Assembly: GCA_964527995.1 (NCBI GenBank)
Contig: CAZGRP010000042.1
Span: 1 to 35,396 of the forward strand
DNA from: CAZGRP01 sp964527995
Lineage (GTDB): Bacteria; Zhuqueibacterota; Zhuqueibacteria; Oceanimicrobiales; CAZGRP01
DNA: 35,396 nucleotides
Direction: 5' to 3'
Both the position numbers and the translations under genes were made by a program. Within the stretch, counting starts at the first letter, position 1. Each line of letters begins with the position of its first letter. The notes under the pieces were generated by a model. It ran no database searches. It had not been told where the DNA came from and saw only the letters and a list, made by a program, of their open reading frames with translations. Positions 22,583 through 31,467 of this stretch are shown in pieces.

Positions 22583-23860
22583 ATGCCGCCCAGGGCAGGT
22601 GAGGACATCCCAGACCAGGACCAGGAGATCGATCTGCTGGACTATGTCGGCGTGCTTGTGCGCCGGCGACGGATGATCGTGCGCAACACCGTCGTCGCCG
22701 CAGTGCTGGCCGCTGTGGTGAGTCTGGTGTTGCCGCCGTACTTCCAGGCCGTCACCACACTGCTCCCGCCGGACGATCGCGACAACAGTTTGCTGGGCAC
22801 CGTGGTCGCCGACGGCGTGCTGCCGCTGCTGGGCATGGCGCGCGGCGTCACCAACGGCAGCCTGCTGTTCGTCGAGATCCTGCGCAGCCGCTCGGTGGGG
22901 GAAGGGGTGCTCAAGGCCGTGTATGACTATCGCGGCAAGAAGAAATCTCTCCTCGATATCTGGGAGGCCAACAGCGTCAGCAAGGCACTGAAGCGACTCT
23001 ACGCAAAGACCCGCATCAGCGCCAACGATCAGGGCATCATCACCATCGCCGTCGAGCTACGCGACCGCTCGCTTGCCGCCCAGGTGGCCAACCGATTCGT
23101 GGCCGAGCTCGACCGTGTGAACCGCGAGAAGAGTGTCTCGCGCGCCAAGAGTTCGCGCATCTACATCGAAGAGCAGTTGCGCAAAACCGAGAAGGATCTG
23201 GAGAAGGCGCAGCAGGCGCTGGCCGATTTCCAGCGCCGGAACAAAGCGGTGTCGCTGGAGGCCCAGACCGAGGCGATGATCGAGCGCGCCGCCGAGATCA
23301 AGGGTACGATCATGGCGCTCGAAGTGGAGCGGGACGTGCTCCTCAAGACGCAAAAGCCGACCAGTCCGCAGGTGCTGAAGACCGAGACCCGGCTGGCCCA
23401 GCTCCGGAAGCAGTACCGCCAGCTCGAGTTCGGCGACGGCGTGTCGCCGGACAACGAGCAGGACTACTTCATTCCGTTCGCCGATCTGCCCGAGTTGGGG
23501 CGCCGCCTGGCCGATCTCACCCGCGAGGTCAAAGTCCAGGAGAAGGTCTGGGAGCTGCTGACCCAGCAGTACCACCAGGCCCGCATCCAGGAGGCACGCG
23601 ACACGCCCACGGTGCAGGTGCTCGACGTGGCGGTGCCGCCGGAGCAGCGCAGCCGGCCGAAGCGCAAGCTCATGGTTCTCGTGGCCGTGCTCGCCGGCCT
23701 CGCTTTCAGTGTCGTCTGGGCCTTTGTGGGCGAATACCGGGAGCGCGTGCGCCAGCACGACGAGGCCAGCCGGAAATGGCAGGCCATCGCCGCCCAGCTT
23801 CGAGAAGACCTGGAGGAACTGAGGCGGATTCGAGACAGGATTCTATCGCGATGGCGCTGA
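22583..23860 (+). CDS. Polysaccharide chain-length determinant (Wzz/PCP) without kinase domain
   Basis: A 425-aa inner-membrane polysaccharide co-polymerase. TM1 lies about residues 34-54, followed by a Wzz domain segment with VTTLLPPDD. A long periplasmic helical/coiled-coil region spans about 170-330, and the proline-containing VLDVAVPPEQRSRPKRK precedes TM2 at about 364-383. A 40-aa charged tail follows and there is no BY-kinase domain, so any tyrosine kinase partner is encoded elsewhere. No Shine-Dalgarno is visible before ATG 22583; instead the 7-bp repeat array abuts it. The frame is open back to 22334 across the assembly gap, so an upstream start cannot be excluded. It acts with the SLBB exporter to set chain length and form the envelope-spanning channel. 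Confidence 0.88.
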   Translation: MPPRAGEDIPDQDQEIDLLDYVGVLVRRRRMIVRNTVVAAVLAAVVSLVLPPYFQAVTTLLPPDDRDNSLLGTVVADGVLPLLGMARGVTNGSLLFVEILRSRSVGEGVLKAVYDYRGKKKSLLDIWEANSVSKALKRLYAKTRISANDQGIITIAVELRDRSLAAQVANRFVAELDRVNREKSVSRAKSSRIYIEEQLRKTEKDLEKAQQALADFQRRNKAVSLEAQTEAMIERAAEIKGTIMALEVERDVLLKTQKPTSPQVLKTETRLAQLRKQYRQLEFGDGVSPDNEQDYFIPFADLPELGRRLADLTREVKVQEKVWELLTQQYHQARIQEARDTPTVQVLDVAVPPEQRSRPKRKLMVLVAVLAGLAFSVVWAFVGEYRERVRQHDEASRKWQAIAAQLREDLEELRRIRDRILSRWR

Positions 23861-24903
23861 CGATGGCTTCCAGGGTGGTCCTGGCCCAGGTGGGGCTGGG
23901 GAGCTGGGGCCGAAACCTGCTGCGCAACTTCGCCGCCCTTGCCGGCGTCGAGATACGCTGGGTCTGCGACCTTGGGCTCGAAGGTGGCCTTCGCGGCGCC
24001 GCCGGCAGCGAACCTGGCACGGCAGCCGAGCCGCGGCAGACCAGCGACTACGCCGACATTCTGGGCGACACAGCGGTCGACGCCGTCGTCGTCGCCACCG
24101 AGAGCGACAGTCATTTCGAGATCTCGGCCGCCTGCCTGCGTGCCGGCAAGCATGTCTTCGTCGAGAAGCCGATGGCGCTGAAGGCCGAACAGGCCGCCGA
24201 GCTGGTACGCCTGGCCGACGAGCACGGGCGCGTGCTCATGGTCGGGCACCTGCTGCGCTATCATCCGGTGTACGTCCGCCTCAAGGAAATGGTCGACGCC
24301 GGCGAGCTGGGTCCTATTCACTATGCTTATTCGACCCGAGTGAACCTCGGCATCGTCCGCTCGCATGAAAACGCCTTGTGGAGTCTGGCGCCGCACGACC
24401 TTGCCGTTCTCCTCGACCTGATGCAGGCGCGGCCGCTGTGGGTCACGGCCAGCGGCCAATCGTACCTGCAGCAGGGGATCGAGGATGTCGTCTTCGCTAC
24501 ACTGCATTTCGACGGCGGCCGCATGGCACACGTGCATGTGAGCTGGCTCGACCCGCACAAGATCCGCAGGCTGACCGTGGTTGGGGCCCGCAAGATGGCG
24601 GTGGTGGACGACATGCAGGCCGCAGAAAAGATGCGCATCTACGACAAGGGGGTCGATTTTTCCGCCGGCTATGTGCCCTATGGAGATGCCGTCACCCTGC
24701 GCATCGGCGACATCCAGATTCCCTACATCAGAGTGGAGGAACCCTTGCGGCTGGAGGCGCAGCACTTCATCGATTGCGTCCGCGAAGGCAGGCGGCCGCG
24801 CACCGATGGTCGCGAGGGGCTGGCAGTGATCCGCGTACTGGAGGCCGCCCAGCGGTCGCTGCACCGGCGTGGCGCTCCAGTGGAGGTGGACGATGGCCTT
24901 TGA
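23851..24903 (+). CDS. Gfo/Idh/MocA family sugar dehydrogenase (WbpB-like)
   Basis: A 350-aa NAD(P)-dependent oxidoreductase with an N-terminal Rossmann fold (VVLAQVGLGSWGRNLL), the family EKP motif (HVFVEKPMAL) and a C-terminal alpha/beta substrate domain. In polysaccharide loci this family includes WbpB/WlbA, which oxidise UDP-N-acetylglucosaminuronate at C3. The next gene encodes a WbpD-like acyltransferase, supporting a role in making a 3-acylamino sugar. ATG 23851 overlaps the wzz-like stop by 10 bp and has AGGA about 10 nt upstream; the frame opens further upstream, but that part lies inside the previous gene. The aminotransferase (WbpE) expected for the pathway is not in the window. 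Confidence 0.85.
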   Translation: MALTMASRVVLAQVGLGSWGRNLLRNFAALAGVEIRWVCDLGLEGGLRGAAGSEPGTAAEPRQTSDYADILGDTAVDAVVVATESDSHFEISAACLRAGKHVFVEKPMALKAEQAAELVRLADEHGRVLMVGHLLRYHPVYVRLKEMVDAGELGPIHYAYSTRVNLGIVRSHENALWSLAPHDLAVLLDLMQARPLWVTASGQSYLQQGIEDVVFATLHFDGGRMAHVHVSWLDPHKIRRLTVVGARKMAVVDDMQAAEKMRIYDKGVDFSAGYVPYGDAVTLRIGDIQIPYIRVEEPLRLEAQHFIDCVREGRRPRTDGREGLAVIRVLEAAQRSLHRRGAPVEVDDGL

Positions 24904-25654
24904 GAATTGCGTCGTGCACGAGTCTGCTGAGATCGGCGAAGGCACACGGATCGGCCCTTACTCGGTGGTCCACGCCGGAGCCCGCATCGGCCGGCATGGC
25001 CGCATCGGCAGCCACGTAGTGATCCATCAGGGCTCGGTGATCGGCGACGGCGTGCGCATCGACGACCACAGTGTGATCGGCAAACAGCCGATGCGGGCTC
25101 GACGCAGCATCTTCCAGGACAGTGAACCCTTGCCGCCGGCCCAGATCGGCAGCGACTGCCTCATCGGCGCCCAGGTCGTGATCTATGCCGGCTCAACGCT
25201 GGCCGACGGGGTGCTGGTGGCCGACGGAGCGGCGGTGCGCGAGAACGTCAAGATTGGTGAGTTGACCATTGTCGGCCGGGGCGTGACGGTGGAGAACCTG
25301 ACCGTCATCGGCCGGAAGTGCAAGCTGGAGACCGGGGCCTATATCACGGCCTATTCGGTCGTCGAAGATTTTTGTTTCATTGCACCCAACGTGACCACGA
25401 CGAACGACAACTTTCTCGGCCGCACGGAAGAGCGGTTCAAGCATTTTCAAGGAGTGATCTTGCGGCGCGGCGGACGCATCGGGGCCGGCGCCGTGATCCT
25501 TCCCGGAATTGAAATCGGTGAAGACGCAGTGGTGGGCGCCGGCGCTGTGGTGACCCGCGATGTGCCGGCGCGGACGGTGGTGGTGGGAGTTCCTGCCCGC
25601 CGGTTCGGTTCCACGCCCGAAGACCAGCTTCTGGAAAATCAGGGGTGGGAGTAG
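24893..25654 (+). CDS. Left-handed beta-helix acyltransferase (WbpD-like)
   Basis: A 253-aa hexapeptide-repeat transferase. Repeated [LIV]-G-x4 units run through most of the sequence (AEIGEGTRIGPYSVVHAG to EIGEDAVVGAGAVVTRDVP), forming a trimeric left-handed beta-helix that acetylates or acylates an amino sugar nucleotide with an acyl-CoA donor. The ending PARTVVVGVPARRF is standard for the family. It overlaps the dehydrogenase gene by 11 bp with GGAGG 6 nt before ATG 24893. The dehydrogenase/acyltransferase pair resembles WbpB/WbpD of diaminouronic acid synthesis; other amino sugars (for example 3-acetamido-3,6-dideoxy hexoses) are possible. Confidence 0.88.
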   Translation: MAFENCVVHESAEIGEGTRIGPYSVVHAGARIGRHGRIGSHVVIHQGSVIGDGVRIDDHSVIGKQPMRARRSIFQDSEPLPPAQIGSDCLIGAQVVIYAGSTLADGVLVADGAAVRENVKIGELTIVGRGVTVENLTVIGRKCKLETGAYITAYSVVEDFCFIAPNVTTTNDNFLGRTEERFKHFQGVILRRGGRIGAGAVILPGIEIGEDAVVGAGAVVTRDVPARTVVVGVPARRFGSTPEDQLLENQGWE

Positions 25655-25686
25655 CCACCTGCTTCCCCGAAATCGCCTGAGTCGAT

Positions 25687-25748
25687 GCCCGGCAGGCTGA
25701 GTGCCGGGCCGAGGGTGACCTGGACCGTGCCGCGCAGACGGCCGGTCC
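25687..25748 (+). promoter_or_regulatory. Two tandem GC-rich hairpins
   Basis: GCCCGGCA (25687-25694) pairs with TGCCGGGC (25702-25709) around a 7-nt loop. GGACC (25722-25726) plus GCCG (25729-25732) pair with CGGC (25739-25742) plus GGTCC (25744-25748). No T-tract follows. They lie in the 185-bp spacer before the Wzi-like gene and may tune processing or attenuate transcription. Confidence 0.45.
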
Positions 25749-25839
25749 GGCGAGTGCCGCATTTGTGCGTTTGGCTGGCGGGTGATCGACGTCGGAGTCG
25801 GGGCCACGCTCACCCTACGGTTGGATGAAGGGTATCTGT

Positions 25840-27576
25840 ATGTTCTGCAATCTTGCCACAGCGGGGAGACGATCTTGCTACCGCGGCGGTCGCTATGCTG
25901 CCGTCTGCCTGGCGGTTGTGCTCGCCCTGCCGGTGGCCGCAGCAGCGCAGTCGGTCTACGTGCCTGTGCGCCACTGGGCCTACGATTTCGTCGAGCGCAT
26001 GGAGACCAAGGGCGTCATCCGCGGCGTCCTCGACGGCACCCGCCCCTACTCGCGCCAGGAGATGGCCGGCTACCTGGTGCAGGTGGAACGCTACCTGCAA
26101 CGCGGCGGCCGCCTCAACCGCGTTGAGCAGGATCAATTCGACTACCTGCGCTTCGAGTTCCAGGAGGAGTTCGAGGCGCTCACCGGCAGAGATGGGCAGG
26201 GGTACGAGCCCGACTTTGCCAGGCTGCGGCGCAGCCGGTGGGTTCCCGACTTCGTCTACCGCAACGGCCGCAACCTGCTGAGCTGGCAGGTTGAGGACTT
26301 TGCGATCAACGTCGACCCGATTCTCTATCGCGACTTTACCTTTGCGAATCCCGACACCGTGCCCCATACAGACCGTGTTTTCCGCCAGACGGGTGGCTTC
26401 ACCTTCTGGGGCAGACTCGGGAAGAGCCTCGGCTTCTACTTCAATGCTCGCGACACACGCGAGTGGGGCAGCCGCAGGTACCCGAGCAAGTTCAACATCA
26501 CGATGCCGGGGACCGGCTTCGTCAACGGGTATGGCAGCTACATCTACCACGACGAGACCATCGCCTATCTGATGTTCCGGGTGTCGCGCCTGCAGCTCAT
26601 GTTCGGCAAGGACTTCAACGTCTGGGGGCATGGCTATCGCGGGAACCTGAGCCTGTCGGACAATGCCACATCGTACGATCAGCTCAAGTTGCAGTTTCGC
26701 TTCTGGCGGCTGAAGTTCACCAGCCTGCTCGGTTTCCTGCGCCCCTACCCTCCGATCTACAAGAAAGATGGCTCGCCGGCGGAGAAAAACCTGGCAGCTC
26801 ATCGACTCGATGTGGCTGTGTTCAAGTGGCTGAGCCTGGGCGCCTACGAGACCGTCATCTTTGGTGACCGTCGCTTCGACCCGGCCTATCTGAACCCCAT
26901 CATGTTCTATCGTTCCGCAGAGCACTTTTGGGGCAACCGGGACAACGTCACCATGGGCGCCGACTTCAAGCTGACCGCCATTCCGCGGCTCAAACTGTAC
27001 GGCGAAGTCTTTATCGATGATCTGTTCATCAGCCGGCTGGGTTCGGGTTACTATGGCAACAAATGGGCGGTTCAGTTCGGAGCCTTGTGGGTCGATATAC
27101 TGGGTATCCCAAACCTCGACGCCCGCGCCGAATACACGCGCGTGGAGCCATACGTCTACACCCACAACAAGCCGATCAACACGTACCAGAACTTTACGAC
27201 CGTGCTTGGTCACTGGACAGGCCCGAACTCGGACGATCTGTTTTTTCAGCTCGAGCACCGTCCGACGCGGCGACTGCGTCTGGCGGCATCCGCCGCCATC
27301 AACCGGCATGGAGCGAATCCACCGGGTGTGAATGTGGGCGGTGATGCCAGTGAAGCTTTTCGCGGTGGAGTTGATAGCGAGACGGTCTATTTCCTGGATG
27401 GGATCGTCGAACGCCGCCGCACTCTCAGACTGACGATGTCCTACGAGCTGCTCCGGCAGCTTTTTGTTGAACTGCAGGCGGAGCGCTTCACCGAGAAGAA
27501 CATCGAAACACCTGCGGGCGGAAGAGCTCCCTTGAAGTTCAGCAGAGTCAGATTCGGCATCTACTGGAATCGTTGA
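25840..27576 (+). CDS. Wzi-like outer-membrane capsule assembly protein
   Basis: A 578-aa predicted outer-membrane beta-barrel of the Wzi/capsule assembly family, which anchors or organises exported polysaccharide at the cell surface. An N-terminal signal peptide (YAAVCLAVVLALPVAAAAQS) is followed by a helical segment (HWAYDFVERMETKGVIRG, RPYSRQEMAGYLVQVE) that is common in this group. Many amphipathic beta strands rich in Tyr, Arg and Gly follow, with conserved-looking FGKDFNVWGHGYRGNL and PAYLNPIMFYRSAEHFWG. It ends in an aromatic strand (RFGIYWNR). I prefer ATG 25840 because AAGGG lies 7 nt before it; ATG 25825 in the same frame has no clear site. Its stop overlaps the flippase start. Confidence 0.85.
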   Translation: MFCNLATAGRRSCYRGGRYAAVCLAVVLALPVAAAAQSVYVPVRHWAYDFVERMETKGVIRGVLDGTRPYSRQEMAGYLVQVERYLQRGGRLNRVEQDQFDYLRFEFQEEFEALTGRDGQGYEPDFARLRRSRWVPDFVYRNGRNLLSWQVEDFAINVDPILYRDFTFANPDTVPHTDRVFRQTGGFTFWGRLGKSLGFYFNARDTREWGSRRYPSKFNITMPGTGFVNGYGSYIYHDETIAYLMFRVSRLQLMFGKDFNVWGHGYRGNLSLSDNATSYDQLKLQFRFWRLKFTSLLGFLRPYPPIYKKDGSPAEKNLAAHRLDVAVFKWLSLGAYETVIFGDRRFDPAYLNPIMFYRSAEHFWGNRDNVTMGADFKLTAIPRLKLYGEVFIDDLFISRLGSGYYGNKWAVQFGALWVDILGIPNLDARAEYTRVEPYVYTHNKPINTYQNFTTVLGHWTGPNSDDLFFQLEHRPTRRLRLAASAAINRHGANPPGVNVGGDASEAFRGGVDSETVYFLDGIVERRRTLRLTMSYELLRQLFVELQAERFTEKNIETPAGGRAPLKFSRVRFGIYWNR

Positions 27577-29051
27577 TGATGTCTTTGTTGCGACGTTCGG
27601 CAATCGGTTTCGCCTTCAATCATGTAGGCAAGATCATCGACTTTGGACTGGCCTACCTGTTCAGCGTGGTGGTCGCTCGCAGGCTGGGTGTCGAGAGTTT
27701 TGGAGCCTATGCAACAGCGATTAGCGTGGCCACTTTGTCGGCGCTCGTGTGTTCTCTGGGACTGGACGAGGCCCTTCAGAAATACGTGGCACAATTCTCT
27801 CGGGACCGCGAAAGGGTCCGCTACATCGTACGTCGAGCTATTGCATATCGCTTGCTGGCGGTGGCTGGTCTTGTCGCTCTCCTGCTGCTAGGCAGAAATC
27901 TCGTCGCGCAACTTTTTGGGGCTTCGGGCTTTGCTGATCTGATTGTGTGGGTGGCTGTATACGTCGTGTTCCTGAGCTTGGTTAACTTCTTCGCCAGCTT
28001 GTTCACTGCGCGACTCCAAACGCACATCAACCTCATCCTGTTCGCTGCGATACGCTCGGCCAACCTGGGACTTGTGCTTCTGTTGCTAGCCCGGGGCGGG
28101 GGCGTAGCTGACGTTCTTGCCCTCATGGGGGCAACGACCTTCCTTGGTGTCGTCGGTTTTGCGATCATATCGCGGCGAGACCTTTTTGGGAGCAGCCAAC
28201 CTGCACCTACGCGACCTTTGTGGCGTTTTGGCCTTGGTGTATGGGGCGTCGGTTTTCTTTCTTTGGCTCTCGGCAAGCAATCTGATATTCTGTTGTTGAG
28301 CGGGTTTTGGAGCGGCGGGCGAGAGGTGGGGTACTATGAGGTCGCGTCCTCTTTACTGCGGCTGGTAAGCTGGACTGTCACCGTTGGTTTCTCCGGAGTA
28401 TTGCTCTCGACGTTTTCCGAGTTGGCCGCACGAAATCCGGCCGGTTTGCGCGAGGCTCGGCTTGCGGTAATCAAGTTTGTGCAAACACTTGTGGTACCGC
28501 TGGGCGTCTTCATGCTGTTCAACTCTTCATCCGTCATCCGTCTCATCTATTCAGAAGCCTATCTGCCGAGCGCTAGGCTGTTTAGTGTGGCAATTGCTTT
28601 CAGCCTGTTCGGCTGGGCTGTTGGTGGAGGCGCCAATCAAACAGCCCTCTATGCCACGGGCGAGCAGGTCAAAGTGCTGAAGATTCGCGGTTTCTTTGGC
28701 AGTCTGAATGTCCTTGTGAATGTTCTCGTCATCCCGCGATATGGTGCTTTAGGCGCGATGACAGTTACTTCTGCTATGGCTTTGATGAACGCGGTCGGAG
28801 AGTACGTCTTCGCTGACCGTTATGCAGCGATTCGGTTTCCGCTGCTGTACGCACTAAAGGTCGTCACGGTGTCTTTGCTCGCCGTTCTGGCGGTCCGCGA
28901 GATTTTCGAGGTCGCCAGTTGGTTCCAGCTGGTTGCGGCTGCAGTGGCCTACGCCTGCCTGGTTGGTGTCGGGTTTTGGACGACGAGATTGCTGGGAGAG
29001 GCGGAATGGGAACTGCTTCGGCGGCTGCGAGCGTCTTCGCTGACTGGATAG
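27576..29051 (+). CDS. Wzx-type polysaccharide flippase
   Basis: A 491-aa integral membrane protein of the MOP/Wzx (MATE-like) family that flips lipid-linked repeat units across the inner membrane. It has about 12-14 hydrophobic helices. The N-terminal segment (KIIDFGLAYLFSVVVARRLGVESFGAYATA) is the classic flippase start, with charged loops such as QKYVAQFSRDRERVRYIVRR. The first ATG overlaps the preceding TGA (TGATG); ATG 27579 is an alternative. Base and codon use look less GC-biased than in the genes to its left, as is common in repeat-unit modules exchanged between strains. Confidence 0.9.
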   Translation: MMSLLRRSAIGFAFNHVGKIIDFGLAYLFSVVVARRLGVESFGAYATAISVATLSALVCSLGLDEALQKYVAQFSRDRERVRYIVRRAIAYRLLAVAGLVALLLLGRNLVAQLFGASGFADLIVWVAVYVVFLSLVNFFASLFTARLQTHINLILFAAIRSANLGLVLLLLARGGGVADVLALMGATTFLGVVGFAIISRRDLFGSSQPAPTRPLWRFGLGVWGVGFLSLALGKQSDILLLSGFWSGGREVGYYEVASSLLRLVSWTVTVGFSGVLLSTFSELAARNPAGLREARLAVIKFVQTLVVPLGVFMLFNSSSVIRLIYSEAYLPSARLFSVAIAFSLFGWAVGGGANQTALYATGEQVKVLKIRGFFGSLNVLVNVLVIPRYGALGAMTVTSAMALMNAVGEYVFADRYAAIRFPLLYALKVVTVSLLAVLAVREIFEVASWFQLVAAAVAYACLVGVGFWTTRLLGEAEWELLRRLRASSLTG

Positions 29052-29950
29052 CAATGGGAGATCAGATCTTGGCGAATGGGACACCGAAACTAAGCGTAGT
29101 GATTGCAACACGCAATCGGCCGAAAGACGCGGTCGATGCCGTGGAGTCCGTCCTGTCGCAAGAAGGGCAAAAGGTGGAAGTCATTGTCGTCGACGATGCC
29201 TCTAGCGACCATTACTTTCGGGAACTTGAAGGCGCTCTTGAGTCAGACAATGGCACACATGTGATGCGGTCAGCCGCTCCGATCGGAGCCTGCGCCGCCA
29301 GAAACCTCGGGGCGAGGCACGCCTCAGGCGACTGGCTCGTATTTCTTGACGACGACGTGGTGTTCGCTGATCAGCGCGGGCTGGAAGCGGTGCGGTCGGC
29401 GATCAGAGGCCACCCGGAAGTCTCTGCTCTCGGCTTTCGCATCGTCCGGTACGCGACAGGAGAGCTGTGCAATTGGATGTACAATCGTCCCCGGGAGTCG
29501 GAGCATCGAACCCAGTATGTAAATAAGTTTCCTGCGGGAGGGGGCGCCATCCTGCGTGAGGCCTTCTTCGAACTGGGTGGATTCCCCGAGCGATTCGGCT
29601 ACTATGGAGAGGAAGCAGTGCTTGGGCTGCGCCTCCTCGATCGCGGATGCAAGATTCTGTACGTTCCACAGGTCACACTACGCCACAAGGTGACCCCGGT
29701 AGCGCGTGTGCCTGGACGGCGGATCTACTATGACGTGCGCAACAATATTTGGCTTGCCCTTCTTCTTCTGCCCGGCCGGCGGCTCTTTCGACACCTGATC
29801 TCGGTGATGGCACGTCAGCTGATTCTTTCGGCAAGGGCTGATGAGCTGGGTTTCTATTTCCAGGGCTTGCGTGACGGTATCACAGGCGCACGCGAAATAC
29901 TCAAACAAAGAAAGCCTGTGCAACTCTCCACTGCGCGCAGGGGATTCTAA
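29006..29950 (+). CDS. Family 2 glycosyltransferase
   Basis: A GT-A fold glycosyltransferase of up to 314 aa. It begins with LSVVIATRNRPKDAVDAVES, has VEVIVVDDASSD and the metal-binding-type VFLDDDVVF, and carries the acceptor-side PAGGGAILREAFFELGGFPERF plus the EEAVLGLRLLDRG segment usual in GT2. It adds one sugar to the lipid-linked repeat unit; sugar identity is unknown. Two starts are possible: ATG 29006, with GGGAG 7 nt upstream and a 46-bp overlap into the flippase gene, or ATG 29054, directly after the flippase stop but without a visible SD. The first is reported; the extra 16 residues are doubtful. Confidence 0.88.
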   Translation: MGTASAAASVFADWIAMGDQILANGTPKLSVVIATRNRPKDAVDAVESVLSQEGQKVEVIVVDDASSDHYFRELEGALESDNGTHVMRSAAPIGACAARNLGARHASGDWLVFLDDDVVFADQRGLEAVRSAIRGHPEVSALGFRIVRYATGELCNWMYNRPRESEHRTQYVNKFPAGGGAILREAFFELGGFPERFGYYGEEAVLGLRLLDRGCKILYVPQVTLRHKVTPVARVPGRRIYYDVRNNIWLALLLLPGRRLFRHLISVMARQLILSARADELGFYFQGLRDGITGAREILKQRKPVQLSTARRGF

Positions 29951-30004
29951 CTTGGAGAAGTGCACAGCGCTGTTCTGAAGGGACTCTCGGAGAAGCAGTA
30001 GGTC

Positions 30005-31465
30005 ATGCAACGGTCGATAGCCCGTACCACGCAAGTGCTGCAAGCCAGTCTAGAGGAGGGGGGGTGGGCGTACCGCTGGCTTCCCGGCCTTCTTGCTGTG
30101 GCAGTGTCGTTGGCATTTGGCACCGAGCACCTTGCGCCGGTTGGAGCGGCACTAGCCTTGACCATCGGCTTCGGGCTCCTCGTCTGGCCTTGGCAAGGCT
30201 TCCTGGTGCTCTTTGCGGCGGTGATTATTACTACAGGGAAACCAGACCGTCCCGGACAAACCACGTTTTTTAGCGCTACGTTGCCCCATACATCGCTCAC
30301 GATCGTTGAGTTCGGTATTCTTTTTCTGTTGCTGGCTGCTTTGATTCGGCGGTTACTGAATAGCAACTGGAGAGTTTACAAGGCCCCCTTCATACCGTGG
30401 CTCTTGCTGTTTTTCGGGCTCGTCCTCATCTCTTACGCGCGTGCTGCCATTGGTCTCGGGGAACCCGGTCGTCTATACGAACTGCGTCAATACACGATGC
30501 TCTTGGCTGGTTTCGCGCTGGTGGTTCTACTTCTGGATAGACGGACAAAGATTCGGTGGTATGTCTGGACGCTAGCTTTCGCAGTCGGAGTGCGGGGATT
30601 CGTTGGAGTGGTTCATTTTCTATCCTTGTTGCAGCGCGGTACGGCTGGAAAAGTGTGGGCTCTGTATGGCGGCTGGGGGGATACGTTCGTTTTTCTGATG
30701 TACTTGGCCCTATTCCTAGCGTACTGGGTGGCGAAGCGGGATGCACGGGCGCTCAGGTGGCTCGCCTGGTTCTTGGTGCCCGTGCTTCTGGCATTCCTGC
30801 TGTCGATGAGGCGAAGCTTCCTGCTAGGGGCCTTCGCGATGCTGATTGCGCTCCTTGCCTTATTTCCCAAGGAGCGCAAGAAAGTCTTGTGGATAAGTTC
30901 AACGATCGTGCTTGTGGGTTTCGTGTCTCTGTTGGCTTCCGGCCAGGCGGACAGGTTCATCGCGCGAGTCAGCCTATTGACGCGCCCGTGGCAGGACGCT
31001 TCACTCCTTTACCGCGTTGTTGAATTCGCGAACGTCTGGGAAAACGCGAAGCGGCACCTACTATTCGGGCTTCCGTTGGGTACCCCGTGGAAAGCGTACT
31101 ACCAGCTGCCCCTTCCGGTCCTCAACCCCATCGGATCGCACAACACCTACTTGAACATCCTGTTGAGGACGGGCTTGCTGGGTTTAACCGCGTTCGGCCT
31201 GGCATCCTGGAAATTCCTGTCCGCCCTCTGGCCAGCCGCTACTCGCCCAGGTCAGTCCTTCTGGAGAGTAGTCGCAATATGGGCACTCCTTGTCGAGGTT
31301 GCGTTTCTTGTCAGCGCATTTACTGCACCGCTCTTCGAGGACAAGATCTCCTTTCTCTTCGGCACCGCTTTAGGCGTAGGGGCGTACGTAATGCATCTAA
31401 GCCCGCGGGTGTGGGGCCCTGAAGCGGTGGTGGCTAGTTCTAGAAACCGTGTAGACGCGGGGTGA
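30005..31465 (+). CDS. O-antigen polymerase/ligase family membrane protein (Wzy_C)
   Basis: A 486-aa polytopic membrane protein with about 10-12 helices. It has the Wzy_C/O-antigen ligase region: a large periplasmic loop with RVSLLTRPWQDASLLYRV, followed by NPIGSHNTYLNILLRTGLLGL, which is diagnostic of this superfamily. In a Wzx/Wzy-dependent locus it most likely polymerises repeat units; a ligase role cannot be excluded from sequence alone. It lies 54 bp after the GT2 gene, and its stop overlaps or adjoins the next start. Composition is similar to the flippase gene. Confidence 0.88.
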   Translation: MQRSIARTTQVLQASLEEGGWAYRWLPGLLAVAVSLAFGTEHLAPVGAALALTIGFGLLVWPWQGFLVLFAAVIITTGKPDRPGQTTFFSATLPHTSLTIVEFGILFLLLAALIRRLLNSNWRVYKAPFIPWLLLFFGLVLISYARAAIGLGEPGRLYELRQYTMLLAGFALVVLLLDRRTKIRWYVWTLAFAVGVRGFVGVVHFLSLLQRGTAGKVWALYGGWGDTFVFLMYLALFLAYWVAKRDARALRWLAWFLVPVLLAFLLSMRRSFLLGAFAMLIALLALFPKERKKVLWISSTIVLVGFVSLLASGQADRFIARVSLLTRPWQDASLLYRVVEFANVWENAKRHLLFGLPLGTPWKAYYQLPLPVLNPIGSHNTYLNILLRTGLLGLTAFGLASWKFLSALWPAATRPGQSFWRVVAIWALLVEVAFLVSAFTAPLFEDKISFLFGTALGVGAYVMHLSPRVWGPEAVVASSRNRVDAG

Positions 31466-31467
31466 CC

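Noticed and set aside
25810..27603. A 597-residue open frame on the minus strand opposite the Wzi-like gene
   Set aside because: Same cause; the plus-strand protein has a signal peptide and barrel strands, while the antisense product has no recognisable domain.
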